Shown: positions 1 through 10,000 of the stretch, piece by piece | Layout: each line of letters begins with the position of its first letter | Numbering within the stretch: position 1 is the stretch's first letter | The notes under the pieces: model-generated | Seen by the model: only the letters and a program-made list of their open reading frames with translations | Databases searched by the model: none | Told to the model about the DNA's origin: nothing | Made by a program: the position numbers and the translations under genes | Source: Negadavirga shengliensis | GTDB taxonomy: Bacteria > Bacteroidota > Bacteroidia > Cytophagales > Cyclobacteriaceae | Reading direction: 5' to 3' | Length of the DNA stretch: 64,000 nucleotides | NCBI RefSeq assembly: GCF_042652345.1 | Contig: NZ_JBHSJJ010000002.1 | Coordinates: 248,001 to 312,000 of the forward strand

Positions 1-1607
1 ATCATAAGGTCATCCTGCTGCACTCCTGGACGTGTATGCATGGCAGCAAGACCCACATCCTGAAACGTGTATCCCATCGGTAGATCGATCTCTTCAGGAA
101 CATCAGGTATCGGGATATCGGATGTTTTTGTGGCCCTTATCCATCTCAGCACGTCTTTCTTTGAAAGATCAATATTTTCGTATTTAGCACATTGCCAAGC
201 ATACCATGCCGCATTTTCATCATTGAGCAGTTTGGCGATTTCAATAGCGAATGCTGCGTATTCCGCCCCAGGCGTATCCATCTCCTCCACATTGTCTCCA
301 AAGCCATCCGGTGCAGACCCCGGAGGGACATGATAAATCATCCATTTGACTTGACGGTGGTACCATGGATGAGCCTTGAAAAAATCAAACCCCGAAAATT
401 TCTTGATATACAACGGGATATCCACCATGGTCTCCATATTCATCCGGAAGTAGGAAGCTCCTTCAATCCACCCCCCATCCATTCCACCCAACACCGGAGC
501 CCTCGCGAGAAACAGTTCATAAGCATAAGACAACCAGTCAGAGGCTTCGTCCACATCGCCATATAAGGCTGTCGCTGTCTGAAAAAAATAATGCAATATG
601 TGTTGCCATACATGACCGCTTAGAAGCCTCGCCTCTATGTTGTTCGCCCATTCGAGATAAAAGTAAGATGCCCTTGCCGAAACGGCATCCACCAGCACTT
701 TTCGTTGAAGTTCACTCAAGAATTTATGAAAAGTGTCATAAGCAATCGCCATGGCTACCATGCACCGCGCATGCCCAAAGTCGCTGATACCGGAAACACC
801 GTTTGGATTCCACGTAGCAACTTCAAGGGCCACTTTCATGCCCTTGTTGGCATATACCTCGTCGTCAGTGAGCAAAAAAGCCTGTGCCATAGAAAGAACC
901 ACTTTGTAGGCTGAGCTGCCAAGCCGATGACTGGCGTCTTGGCGAAACTTTCTTTCCTGTTCGGCGTCCTCTCCTTTTTGCAGCGAAATACCTTCATTTT
1001 CCCTGGGAATAGGAAGGTGAAGCATTTCGTTTGCCTCTTCAATTATCGCCTTGATGTCATTGTCTTTTTCTAAAATTTTCAGCGCTAAACGGTCCCGTTC
1101 CGTCGTTAACACCCTGGGTTTAGACAAGGGAACTGATTTTAGAAACTGGAAAGAGGAAGGCGAGACCATTGGATAGGCACTATCATCCACCACAAAACCC
1201 TGAAGGTCTGACCAGTTTCCGCCGCTTTTTCTGTATTGCCAATACCAATTACCGAGATCCAGTTTCATATGAGGATTAAACATTGCCCAGGGAGTATCCA
1301 CAACCCCAATGACATCTGTTGTATCTGAAAACCCCTTGTCTTTGGACAAACGCACCTCATAAGTTATTTGTCTGCCCTTTTCTACCGGCCATCTCAACAC
1401 CGGTGGATTCAAGCGAACCGTTTGCATGCCAGATGGCTGAGGAAACTCCAGATACCTTTGGTATACCGCATCGATACCTACCTGCTGAATTCCGGTGGAT
1501 GCTACCCCCGGACTATCTGAGCAGCTTGTACAACATGTTGAAATAAAAAAAACAACACATAAGAACAAGGTAGTGAATTGAAATCCTATATCTTTAATTA
1601 AACTCAT
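1..1607 (-). CDS. Heparinase II/III-family protein with DUF4962 N-terminus (partial, C-terminus off window)
   Basis: The reading frame is open from an ATG at 1607 to the left edge, 535 codons, with no stop, so the C-terminus is missing. The protein begins with a hydrophobic export signal ending in a Cys-rich stretch (STCCTSCSDS), which suggests a lipoprotein. A fibronectin-like segment follows (LNPPVLRWPV, YEVRLSKD), then an all-helical alpha/alpha toroid region (WNPNGVSGISDFGHARCM, SGHVWQHILHYFFQTA, GGWIEGASYFRMNM). This layout matches the DUF4962 part of heparinase II/III-like polysaccharide lyases. Those enzymes cleave uronic-acid glycans by beta-elimination; the beta-sandwich half would lie beyond the edge. 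It is the last visible gene of PUL 1, 17 bases after the DUF1961 gene, so probably co-transcribed. The substrate is not readable from the sequence; a sulfated uronate polymer is inferred from the sulfatases nearby. Confidence 0.82.
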   Translation of the reverse strand, partial: MSLIKDIGFQFTTLFLCVVFFISTCCTSCSDSPGVASTGIQQVGIDAVYQRYLEFPQPSGMQTVRLNPPVLRWPVEKGRQITYEVRLSKDKGFSDTTDVIGVVDTPWAMFNPHMKLDLGNWYWQYRKSGGNWSDLQGFVVDDSAYPMVSPSSFQFLKSVPLSKPRVLTTERDRLALKILEKDNDIKAIIEEANEMLHLPIPRENEGISLQKGEDAEQERKFRQDASHRLGSSAYKVVLSMAQAFLLTDDEVYANKGMKVALEVATWNPNGVSGISDFGHARCMVAMAIAYDTFHKFLSELQRKVLVDAVSARASYFYLEWANNIEARLLSGHVWQHILHYFFQTATALYGDVDEASDWLSYAYELFLARAPVLGGMDGGWIEGASYFRMNMETMVDIPLYIKKFSGFDFFKAHPWYHRQVKWMIYHVPPGSAPDGFGDNVEEMDTPGAEYAAFAIEIAKLLNDENAAWYAWQCAKYENIDLSKKDVLRWIRATKTSDIPIPDVPEEIDLPMGYTFQDVGLAAMHTRPGVQQDDLM

Positions 1608-1624
1608 ACGGTTTGTTTTATTAG

Positions 1625-2416
1625 TTATCGGCCGGTACCATTTATTTCCCGCACCTTGAAATTTCTATACCTGAAATACGACCACTGCATTTGCCGAAAA
1701 CCTATCTTACCCCCGCCATACACAGGCCCATGTATTTTTCCATCGTCTGTCCAATCGATGATCTTTTTCCCATCTATTGACATGGCTATTCTGGCTCCAT
1801 CCTTTACTAGACGGATATGATGTATTGCCGTGGAGTGCTTGGCAATTCCTTCAGGTCCCGTCTGCATGATTTCAAACATATTATTCTTTCGAAGGTGGGA
1901 AGCCTCCCTTTCCTGGTTTTTAGGGTTGTTGGCATAGTAGGAAATGTGATAGCTATTCAGCCTATCCCTGGTGTAGTATTTAAAAGTCCCGTCACGCTCA
2001 GGAAGAAGGGGATCAAAAATATCCTCTCCGTTTATCCCCCTGGCTGCGAAAAACACAATACATAGTCCTGCATCGGGATTCATGTTTTGCATTTCCCATT
2101 CTGCAGCAAAACTTTCCGGAAAATCCATGGGACACCAATATACATGATGCCACTCTTCATCCGGGGAATACATGTGCATCCACCCTTCTTTAAATTCCGT
2201 TTTCCCAGGACCTTCCATCTTCCAATCTTCCAGTTGATCAGGTATGGAAAAATCATTTTCATAGAGAATGCGACCCCCTTCCCACACGTCATATACTTGT
2301 TGGCATTGGACTTCAAAAGAAACCAAATGCCAACCCATCAAAACAAAAAAGAAGAACGCCTTTATCCAAACTTTCTTCAGAATGTATACAGCTTCCATTT
2401 CAATCATCCCGTCCAT
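1625..2416 (-). CDS. DUF1961-family secreted protein (concanavalin/lectin-type beta-sandwich)
   Basis: A 263-residue protein with a signal peptide (KKVWIKAFFFFVLMGWHL). The body is rich in aromatic beta-strands: ILYENDF near the start, MYSPDEEWHHVYWCP, CIVFFAARGINGEDIF, SYHISYYANNP, and a C-terminal YFRYRNFKVREI. This pattern fits DUF1961, a family with a lectin/glucanase-like jelly roll that usually sits in polysaccharide utilisation loci. No catalytic role is established for it here. The first Met (2416) overlaps the upstream propeller gene by 13 bases. Met4 (2407) or Met7 (2398) would shorten the N-terminus without harming the signal peptide. It lies between the propeller and heparinase genes on the same strand, so it is probably translated from the PUL 1 transcript and may bind or trim the same glycan. 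Confidence 0.72.
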   Translation of the reverse strand: MDGMIEMEAVYILKKVWIKAFFFFVLMGWHLVSFEVQCQQVYDVWEGGRILYENDFSIPDQLEDWKMEGPGKTEFKEGWMHMYSPDEEWHHVYWCPMDFPESFAAEWEMQNMNPDAGLCIVFFAARGINGEDIFDPLLPERDGTFKYYTRDRLNSYHISYYANNPKNQEREASHLRKNNMFEIMQTGPEGIAKHSTAIHHIRLVKDGARIAMSIDGKKIIDWTDDGKIHGPVYGGGKIGFRQMQWSYFRYRNFKVREINGTGR

Positions 2417-3792
2417 TCCTTCAAATCAATAATGAATACCTGCCGGTCTCCTTCCGGAGCCCCATTAATACAAAGCTTTTTATAATCCCTGCTCCACGCC
2501 GGATGGGGATCAAGCTTGTGCGGGCTCCCTCCTTCTTCCCTGTCTTGTTTGGTGTACATTTCACCTCCTCCGCCCACGTCATTGGCAATGGTACACAAAG
2601 TGTATTCTTTATCCTCTTTTAGGTCGATAAACCGTATAGGCACTTCACCTCCTTTGACCACGTATTGCTGTTTTATATAAGCATCACTTACCAAAAACCT
2701 TGAAGTAGGTTCCACTGTGGGATGGCCGCTACCCAGATGCTTTTCGGAAAGGATGGTAAAATCCGTCCCATCAAACCTAAACTGGCAAAAAAGCATGTCT
2801 TCATATCCCAACCAGTTAGGTATACAATTCATGACGATATGTTCGCCATCAGGATGCCAGTTTGGATGATTCCCGGATCCACCCAGACGGGCTTTTTGGT
2901 TCCATTTTTCCCTACTTAAGCATTCAGATAGGTCCGAACCGTCAATATCCATAGTAAAAAGAGAAGCATGGCGACCCGCTCCATTGATCTGGCAGCGAAA
3001 AACCTGCATAATACGTGTATTTTGGAGGTTGTATTTACTGTGGAACAGATAACCAACCCCCTTCCGGTAAAAATCCTGCTCTGAGGAAGCCCTGACAAAA
3101 TAGTTCATGGGAACCAATAGCTCTTTCCGGTTGCGCTGGAGGTCAGTCCGCCACAATCCTTCATATTCCATATCATCAGGTGTAAAAGGCATGGGTTTTT
3201 TGCCCAAGGGATCCGGCACGCTGTAGCCATATTGGTGGATGTTCATATTGAGCAGGTTGGGACTGATTACATATCGCTCATCGGGAGAAAGGTCGTATTT
3301 CGGACCGGCATATGCGGTTATTTCTTTGGTTTCAAGATCGATCCGGACGCAAACAGGGATTTCATCGATAATATCATTCGCATACAGATACCTGTCTCCC
3401 ATGTTCCCCCATTGGACATTGGCACCTACCTGAAAAGACCATGCCTTCGTTTCGTATACTGTTTCTATGGTTTGTTCATAAAGATCAATGACGCATACTC
3501 CGGCCTTGTCTCCCCATCTTGGCTTCAATCCTTGGTAAGGCAATCTGGTTACCGTCAGGTACCGCTGGCTTGGGCTCCAGGGACAAACATCATAAAAGCT
3601 GTGTAGATAAAAGCCGTCATCGGGAGTGACTTTCGTTACAGGTGCCAAAGTCTGCCCAAGGCGATAAGGTTTAAAATCGTAAGGTCTCCCAGTGCCCTCC
3701 CTGGCCCGGATCTGCCATATTCCTGGCATAAGTATCATTGCCGCATACCCTGCAGACGTTCGTGATATAAATGATCTCCTGTTCATAAACAA
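2404..3792 (-). CDS. Exported TolB/PD40-type beta-propeller protein, oligogalacturonate-lyase-like
   Basis: A 462-residue protein that starts with a twin-arginine-like signal (MNRRSFISRTSAGYAAMI). The body is a series of WD40-like/PD40 blades: HSFYDVCPWSPSQRYL, VQWGNMGDRYLYAND, ISPNLLNMNIHQYGY, NHPNWHPDGEHIVMN, GHPTVEPTSRFLVSDA, HPAWSRDYKKLCIN. The spacing of PxWSPDG-type turns supports about seven blades. The scaffold resembles the propeller of PL22 oligogalacturonate lyases, which use His ligands for a metal. Several His residues occur at blade edges, but I cannot assign the active site. The Met at position 3 is an equally good start. It overlaps the sulfatase stop by 10 bases upstream and the DUF1961 start by 13 bases downstream, so translational coupling in PUL 1 is likely. 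Confidence 0.68.
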   Translation of the reverse strand: MFMNRRSFISRTSAGYAAMILMPGIWQIRAREGTGRPYDFKPYRLGQTLAPVTKVTPDDGFYLHSFYDVCPWSPSQRYLTVTRLPYQGLKPRWGDKAGVCVIDLYEQTIETVYETKAWSFQVGANVQWGNMGDRYLYANDIIDEIPVCVRIDLETKEITAYAGPKYDLSPDERYVISPNLLNMNIHQYGYSVPDPLGKKPMPFTPDDMEYEGLWRTDLQRNRKELLVPMNYFVRASSEQDFYRKGVGYLFHSKYNLQNTRIMQVFRCQINGAGRHASLFTMDIDGSDLSECLSREKWNQKARLGGSGNHPNWHPDGEHIVMNCIPNWLGYEDMLFCQFRFDGTDFTILSEKHLGSGHPTVEPTSRFLVSDAYIKQQYVVKGGEVPIRFIDLKEDKEYTLCTIANDVGGGGEMYTKQDREEGGSPHKLDPHPAWSRDYKKLCINGAPEGDRQVFIIDLKEWTG

Positions 3793-5159
3793 CCTAACAA
3801 TTCCACGTATTCAGTATCATTCTGCTCACACACCCAATTTCTCAATCTGGTCATCATAGTGTCTTTTACTTCACGGTATTCCGCCAATTCTGCCAGGTTA
3901 CGCATTTCATGGGGATCATTTTGTAGGTCATACAATTCCACCATTGGCCGTGAACGGAATTGACGATACCGCTTTAAGGGATCTGCACCTGTTTTCCTCC
4001 AGGATTCAAGCACCCGGTAGCCGCATATTACTGCCCTGTTATCGGGGCGTTGCGTCATTCGAATGGTAAACTGCGAACTGTAGTTTGCATTGATAATAAG
4101 CTTATACCTTCCATTCCTGACACTGCGGATCGGATAGCGATTTGCTTCCTGAACGCCGAGATTCGTATAGGCCGCATACAGGTATTCATGATGGAGGTTC
4201 TCTCCTTTCCCAACGATGTGCGGAAGGATACTTTTGCCATCCAAGTCAACAGGAGACCGACCTTCCGCCAGTTCAATTATCGTGGGCAAAATATCCGTCA
4301 AACTAACAAGAACGTCTGACTGTCTCCCTGGATCGTTTATTCCCTTCCACTTGACGATAAAAGGAACATGCAAGGCTTTTTCATACAGTGTCCACTTGCC
4401 GAATGGTAACCCAGGCCCATGATCACTGGTATATATAATCATGGAATTTTCGATGAAGCCGCCTTTCTCCAGCCAATACAGACTGGTTCCTATTTCGTAA
4501 TCCAAATTTTCCACATTGTCATAATACCCGGCCGTAAGCATTCTGGTCTCTTTCGTGTCGGGCATCCAGGGCTTTGGGGTAATCTTCGAATGTGCTACTC
4601 CGCTTTTTTTGTTGAAATACGGTTCGTGTGGACTGTAATATCCCACGATCAGGCAAAAGGGGGTATCGCCTACTGTTTCCAAAAAATGAGGTATTTCGTG
4701 CTTTTCTATATATTCAAATGGAAAAGATTCTTTAGGAGCGACGTGTACTTTTCCCGCCAAAACTACTCTGTATCCCAAAGGCATAAGGTAATGGGGAAGT
4801 GTGGTGATTTCCGGTTTGATCCCGCCATGATTTTGATGACATCCATTTCTGTACGGATAAAGGCCCGTATAAATAGCAGACCTAGAGGGTGTACATACAG
4901 AGGCTGGGGCAAAAGCACGCTTAAATGTCACACCTTCCCGGGAAAGTTGGTCCAATACGGGTGTGGATACATCCATATTCCCGCTGAAGCCCACATCATC
5001 AGCTCCATGGTCATCAGACAAAAGTATAACAAAGTTTGGCCTCACAGCATCATTGGCGAGCGTAGGACCGGTCAAACTAAATAAAATGATCAGAAAGAAA
5101 TTCAAAATCATTCCTTTCCGGTGTCCATATTTACTATATTCAGGTTTTGCATCTATCAT
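3783..5159 (-). CDS. Type I (formylglycine) sulfatase, heparan N-sulfatase/S1_8-like
   Basis: A 458-residue sulfatase. The calcium-binding start is PNFVILLSDDHG (Asp49/Asp50) and the activation motif is C89-T-P-S-R93, whose Cys would be oxidised to formylglycine. The other metal and substrate segments are GKVHVAPKESFPF and YTSDHGPGLPFGKWTLYEK. The HRNGCHQ-type stretch after the activation motif (YPYRNGCHQNHGG) and GKxHVxP resemble the sulfoglucosamine sulfohydrolase group (SulfAtlas S1_8), so an N-sulfatase or a related exo-sulfatase is likely; the exact bond cannot be fixed. An export signal follows Met17 (ILNFFLIILFSLTGPTLA). Met17 (5111) is an alternative start that gives a standard signal peptide. 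It is the first gene after SusD in PUL 1 and overlaps the propeller gene by 10 bases. Confidence 0.9.
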   Translation of the reverse strand: MIDAKPEYSKYGHRKGMILNFFLIILFSLTGPTLANDAVRPNFVILLSDDHGADDVGFSGNMDVSTPVLDQLSREGVTFKRAFAPASVCTPSRSAIYTGLYPYRNGCHQNHGGIKPEITTLPHYLMPLGYRVVLAGKVHVAPKESFPFEYIEKHEIPHFLETVGDTPFCLIVGYYSPHEPYFNKKSGVAHSKITPKPWMPDTKETRMLTAGYYDNVENLDYEIGTSLYWLEKGGFIENSMIIYTSDHGPGLPFGKWTLYEKALHVPFIVKWKGINDPGRQSDVLVSLTDILPTIIELAEGRSPVDLDGKSILPHIVGKGENLHHEYLYAAYTNLGVQEANRYPIRSVRNGRYKLIINANYSSQFTIRMTQRPDNRAVICGYRVLESWRKTGADPLKRYRQFRSRPMVELYDLQNDPHEMRNLAELAEYREVKDTMMTRLRNWVCEQNDTEYVELLGCL

Positions 5160-5322
5160 GTTTTCCTTTGAATTGTTCGAGAATGAAAAAGAATTGGATT
5201 ATAACAAGTATAACAGAATCCATCATTTTCCAACCGGATCCATTCTCCATTTTAGCCAACCAAGCCATAAATAAACTCTCAAGATCGTGTTGGATAAAAG
5301 AATATCAGATCAGTCCGACTAT

Positions 5323-5348
5323 TCCGGACTGGAAGTATCCAGTCCGGA
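5323..5348 (-). promoter_or_regulatory. Strong perfect hairpin between SusD and sulfatase genes of PUL 1
   Basis: A 10-bp perfect inverted repeat, TCCGGACTGG / CCAGTCCGGA with a 6-base loop, lies in the 235-bp gap after the SusD stop. No long T-run follows on the minus strand, so it is not a standard intrinsic terminator. It could stabilise the 3' end of the SusC-SusD message or attenuate read-through into the enzymes. The rest of the gap shows nothing else I can name. Confidence 0.5.
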
Positions 5349-5394
5349 GATAATTACTGCTCATCAGATTCCTACATTTCTTCAATTACAATAC

Positions 5395-7023
5395 TTAGTT
5401 GTATCCGGGGTTTTGGATGAGGTCATTTGTCGTACGTTCGATCTGGGACAGGGGAATCGGCCGCAACAAATGAAATTCACGGAGTTGGTTGGCAGCAGCT
5501 GCTCTTTCATTCCGTAGTAGCGTCCTTTCTATCAACTTATTGGTACGTTTTAGATCGTTCCATCTTTGGTCTTCCCCACAAAGTTCGCGGGCGCGTTCAT
5601 CCAATAAATCGTCTATTGTGATCGATGTCATTTCCATTGCGGCCTCGCTTCCAGGCACAGCGGCCCTTCTTCTGACAATATTGATGTGCCTGAGTGCTTC
5701 AGAAGGATTGTTAAGTCCCAAATACGCCTCAGCCGCAAGCAAATGGGTTTCGGCAAGCCGGAATACAAATTGGTCTCTTGTTCCCATGTCATCCCCATAG
5801 GGAAGATCCGCTTCAAAAAACTTCCATATTGGAGGAAACTGGTTTGTTTTGCCGGCATTCATATAGTATTCCTCCCAATTTACCACGATATAATCGGCAG
5901 CATCGATGCGGTCCTGTGACCAGGGTTCGTCCCATCTTGGGAAGTAAAGAACAGTATCCCCAACGGATTTGCTCCCTTGGTCTATAGTGGCGTAAAACAC
6001 CCTCAAAAAGGTAACGTCATAACGCTCGTCATTTTCCACATCAAACAAGGTATGCAGATACCTGGAAGGAACAAATCGTGCTTGCTGACGGTTATACACG
6101 CTGTTCCTGTCCATCCCCTCCAGGTTTTCAATACCTGCCCCAAAAATAGAATGAGCGTTGCTTCCCGCTCCATTCACTACCGTGTTATTGCTATATTGAA
6201 CAGAAAATATGATTTCATCATTTACCTCATTACCCTGTTGAAAAACCTCTCTAAAAGTGTCGAGTAGCCGATAATTGCCCGAATTAATGATCGACTCTGC
6301 CAGTTCAACAGCACGCTGAAAGTCCGTTCCTTCCGCAAAACCCTTATATGCACGGGTCAAATAAACCTTCGACAAGAGGTGTTGAGCAGCACCTTTGGTA
6401 ACCCTCCCGTAATCCCCCTGTACTCCTGGCAACACATCAACCGCTTGTGTAAGATCCGCTAAGATCTGACGGTATATCTCCTGCTCAGGAATCCTTTCAG
6501 CAGTTGTCACCACCGAAGTAATCTCATCCAGGACAAGGGGAATGTCACCGAATTGTTCCACCAGATAGAAGTAGTACATGGCCCTCAAAAACTTCACTTC
6601 TCCCAGTCTTATGGTTTTGGTCGCTTCATTCATATCCACATTTGCTGCACGTTCAATAGCCGTATTGGCCACTCCAATTGCGGAGTATAACAATTTCCAA
6701 TAAGTGTCAAATGCCTCTGACTGGACGTTCAGGCCTTGGGGAGAATATTCGTTCATCCCAAACAGCCCGCCTAAATCCGGATGGCCGCTTTGGGTAAAAA
6801 TGTCAGTACCAAGCAACACCAGTTCACGCTCCTTGTGAATATTCCTTAAGGAAGCATAATTTGCTTTTACCAAGTCTTCAAACCCTTGCTCGTCCACGTA
6901 ATAGTTATCCGTGGTCCTGTCCGACACCATGTTTTCGTCCAAGAGGCCACTACAGGATATACAGATCAAGAGAATTCCGCATAAACCCCAAACTATATAT
7001 GTTTTTTTCTTCATTGTCTTCAT
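5395..7023 (-). CDS. SusD/RagB-family glycan-binding lipoprotein (PUL 1)
   Basis: A 542-residue SusD homologue. The signal peptide ends at a lipidation Cys (C24 in LICISCSGLL). The typical SusD N-terminus follows (NYYVDEQGFEDLVKANYASLR), with TPR-like helices (FLRAMYYFYLVEQFGDIPLVLDE is the family's hallmark region) and the C-terminal RagB/SusD region (LDERARELCGEDQRWNDLKR, FHLLRPIPLSQIERT, QNPGY). SusD proteins sit on the cell surface as a lid on SusC and bind the oligosaccharide. It starts 18 bases after the SusC stop, the normal SusC-SusD arrangement. Length and all family landmarks are intact. Confidence 0.96.
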   Translation of the reverse strand: MKTMKKKTYIVWGLCGILLICISCSGLLDENMVSDRTTDNYYVDEQGFEDLVKANYASLRNIHKERELVLLGTDIFTQSGHPDLGGLFGMNEYSPQGLNVQSEAFDTYWKLLYSAIGVANTAIERAANVDMNEATKTIRLGEVKFLRAMYYFYLVEQFGDIPLVLDEITSVVTTAERIPEQEIYRQILADLTQAVDVLPGVQGDYGRVTKGAAQHLLSKVYLTRAYKGFAEGTDFQRAVELAESIINSGNYRLLDTFREVFQQGNEVNDEIIFSVQYSNNTVVNGAGSNAHSIFGAGIENLEGMDRNSVYNRQQARFVPSRYLHTLFDVENDERYDVTFLRVFYATIDQGSKSVGDTVLYFPRWDEPWSQDRIDAADYIVVNWEEYYMNAGKTNQFPPIWKFFEADLPYGDDMGTRDQFVFRLAETHLLAAEAYLGLNNPSEALRHINIVRRRAAVPGSEAAMEMTSITIDDLLDERARELCGEDQRWNDLKRTNKLIERTLLRNERAAAANQLREFHLLRPIPLSQIERTTNDLIQNPGYN

Positions 7024-7041
7024 GATTTTAGTCTTTTGGAT

Positions 7042-10000
7042 TTAGAAAGAAACGTTTACGCCTAAAAGATATACCGCGGAACTAATCCCCATGTTAAATG
7101 TATTTTGTTCAGCCCATTCTGGATCAAATCCTTCGTATTTGGTAAAAACTATAGGATTATTAGCTGTCGCATACACCCTTAGGTTCGACATTTTCATCCT
7201 TTCTTTGATTCTATTTGGAAAGGAATACCCCAACGTCACATTCTGAACCCGGACAAATGACACATCCGTGTAAGCTTTCAACTCTTCGAATACCCTGCCT
7301 CCTGTTCTATTAGGTGCCGGCCATGAATTGGATGGATTGGTTTCTGTCCAAAAATCAACATCAAGCTTGTTATACCTGCCGTTCCATTCTCTGCCAAAAT
7401 TGTCGGTGTGGAACCTGCTCCTCACCATCGCCCCTTGCTGGGTATACAGCATGAAGGAAAAGTCCAGGTTATTAAAAATAAAGGTATTGGTCATCCCACC
7501 AAGCCATTTTGGGAGAGGGCTGCCCAGGATGGTTCTATCACCGTCTGCGGTAATGGAACCATCATTGTTGAGGTCTTTTACTTTTACATTCCCCGGCAAA
7601 AAACCATAAGAGTCAGCCACTTCGGATTCATCAAGTTGCCAAATTCCATCGAAAACGTAATCATACCAAACCCTAATGGGTTGGCCTATAAACCAAAGGT
7701 TTCCAAGGTCATCTTGGTCATCACCATAAAGTTCAAGTATTTCATTGTGGTTTCTGGCAAAGGTCAAGTCAGTTCTCCAGGAGAACTTGTTGGACTGTAT
7801 ATTGACGGTATTGAGAGAAAGCTCAATGCCCCGATTCAGGGTAGACCCTATGTTTCCAACAACTGACTCAAATCCGGTATGTGGAGGAAGTACGCGGTTT
7901 AGGATCAAATCATCGGTCGTCCTTTTGTATAATTCGAAAGAACCTCCTAACCTATTGTCAAAAAGACCAAAATCAACCCCGAAATTAATTTCTTTGCTTT
8001 TCTCCCATGTCAAGGCCCTGTTGGCTATAGCTGCCGGGGCAAAACCCACAGCAGGTTGGCCAGCCCAATCGTAGACGGTAGACCGGATAGAGGCTTGTGT
8101 GGAATAGGGGCTGACAGCGTCGTTTCCTACCAAACCATAACTCAGGCGCAACTTTAAATTCGAAATCACATTCAAGTCCTGAAGAAATGCCTCATCCCCT
8201 AATCTCCAAGCCACAGCGGCAGAGGGAAAAAACGCCCATTCATGACCTTCCGCGAGTTTAGACGACCCATCCCATCTACCGGTAAAGGTGAGCTGGTATT
8301 TATCGTGGTAGGTATAGTTGAACCTCCCCATATAAGACAGTAATGCCCATTCCTGTAAATAGCTCGAAATACCCACAATATTTGACGCAGAGCCTGTGTT
8401 GTACCAAAAGGAATCAAAGGGAAGCTCCATAACATTCTGTTCTGCCCCTTCATTTCTGTTCACCACCACGCTGTTGGCCAATATGCCATTGAAAGAATGG
8501 TTTCCGGTGGTTTTATTATAGGAAAGTATATTATCAAGGGTGTAAGACATATTTAGCTGGCTTCTGTAATCAGCCCGCCCGTTTCTATTGCCGGTATTGG
8601 CCTTAGAATACCTTCCTGTAAATGTCCCGTTTCTGATACTTTCCAGATAGGGGGCAAAAACGGTTTTGAAAGACAGGCCTTCCAGTGGCATCAATTCCAG
8701 GTATATGTTTCCGAATAGCCTGAAGTTCCGGAACTCGTTCTTCACGTTTGGTGGATCAAATAATGCGTTGGGTGTTTGGCTGTCGCTTGTCGTCGGCCAA
8801 AAAAGAAGTTCTCCATTTTCATCGTACGCATCTCCGGTAGGCCTGAGTCTATACGCTGAGCGCAAAGCTTCATTGGACCCTTGGTCCTGAAGGCTATAAG
8901 AGAAATAGGTGGAAACTCCCGCCTTTATCCAATTGTTGATATTGGCATCTATATTGGCCTTTAAATTGAATCGCTCAAATTTTTCTTCCGGCACATTGCC
9001 TTCTTCACTCAGATAACCCGCAGAAAAAAAATGGCGGGTGTTTTCATTGCCACCGGATAGAGAAATGTTGTGATTGGTTTGCAAACCATTTTTTAACAAA
9101 AGCTCAATCCAATCCGTATAGGTGCCATTGGCAACATTTTGCTGCTCTTTTTCGTCTAAAAACCTTCCTGAACCATTTTTGACGGATTCATCAAAATATT
9201 CCACAAACCTGGGTCCACCCATCATATTTGGAAGATTTACTGGACTCTTTATTCCTGCATATCCATCATAAGAGATCACATTCCTTCCCGACTTACCCTG
9301 CTTAGTGGTGACGATGACCACCCCGTTCGAACCTCTGGAACCATAAATTGCCGTAGCCGAAGCATCTTTGAGAATATCAATTTGCTCTATGTCAGCCGGA
9401 TTTAACGCATTCAAAGACCCTCCCATGACGCCATCAATAACCACCAAAGGCGCGTTGTTCCCTCCGATTGAACTGAGACCCCGGATATCTATATTGAAGT
9501 CGTCGCCGGGTTTGCCGTTTACCTTTTGGACATTGACACCTGAGACTTGTCCCTGAATGGCTTGCGCGGGAAGAATTGGCGCCATTCTTACAATACGGTC
9601 ATTGTCTACAGAGCCAACTGCTCCGGTCAAATCACTCTTTTTTATTTCTCCGTACCCAATCACGACAACCTCTTCTAAAGAAGCCATATCCTCTAAGAGG
9701 ACAATGTTAATTACATTTCTCGATCCTATATTAACCTTTTGAGTCTGATACCCTATAAAAGAAATTACCAACACCCCTTCTTCAGAAACTTCCAACGAAA
9801 AACCGCCATCGATATCCGTGACAGTACCTATACTGGTACCTTCTAAGACGACAGTTACGCCCGGAATCGGCTCCCCTTTTTCGTCCATAACTTTACCGGT
9901 TATAGGGAAATCTTCTGACTGACTAATCTGAACGGCCAGGTTGTTGGTCAATGCTTTTTTTACATGGATATTAAAATCCACCTGTTTAAAACTGAGATCG

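Noticed and set aside
4419..5084. Long plus-strand reading frame (221 codons) opposite the S1_8-like sulfatase
   Set aside because: It is the antisense shadow of a gene with all sulfatase motifs and has no family features.
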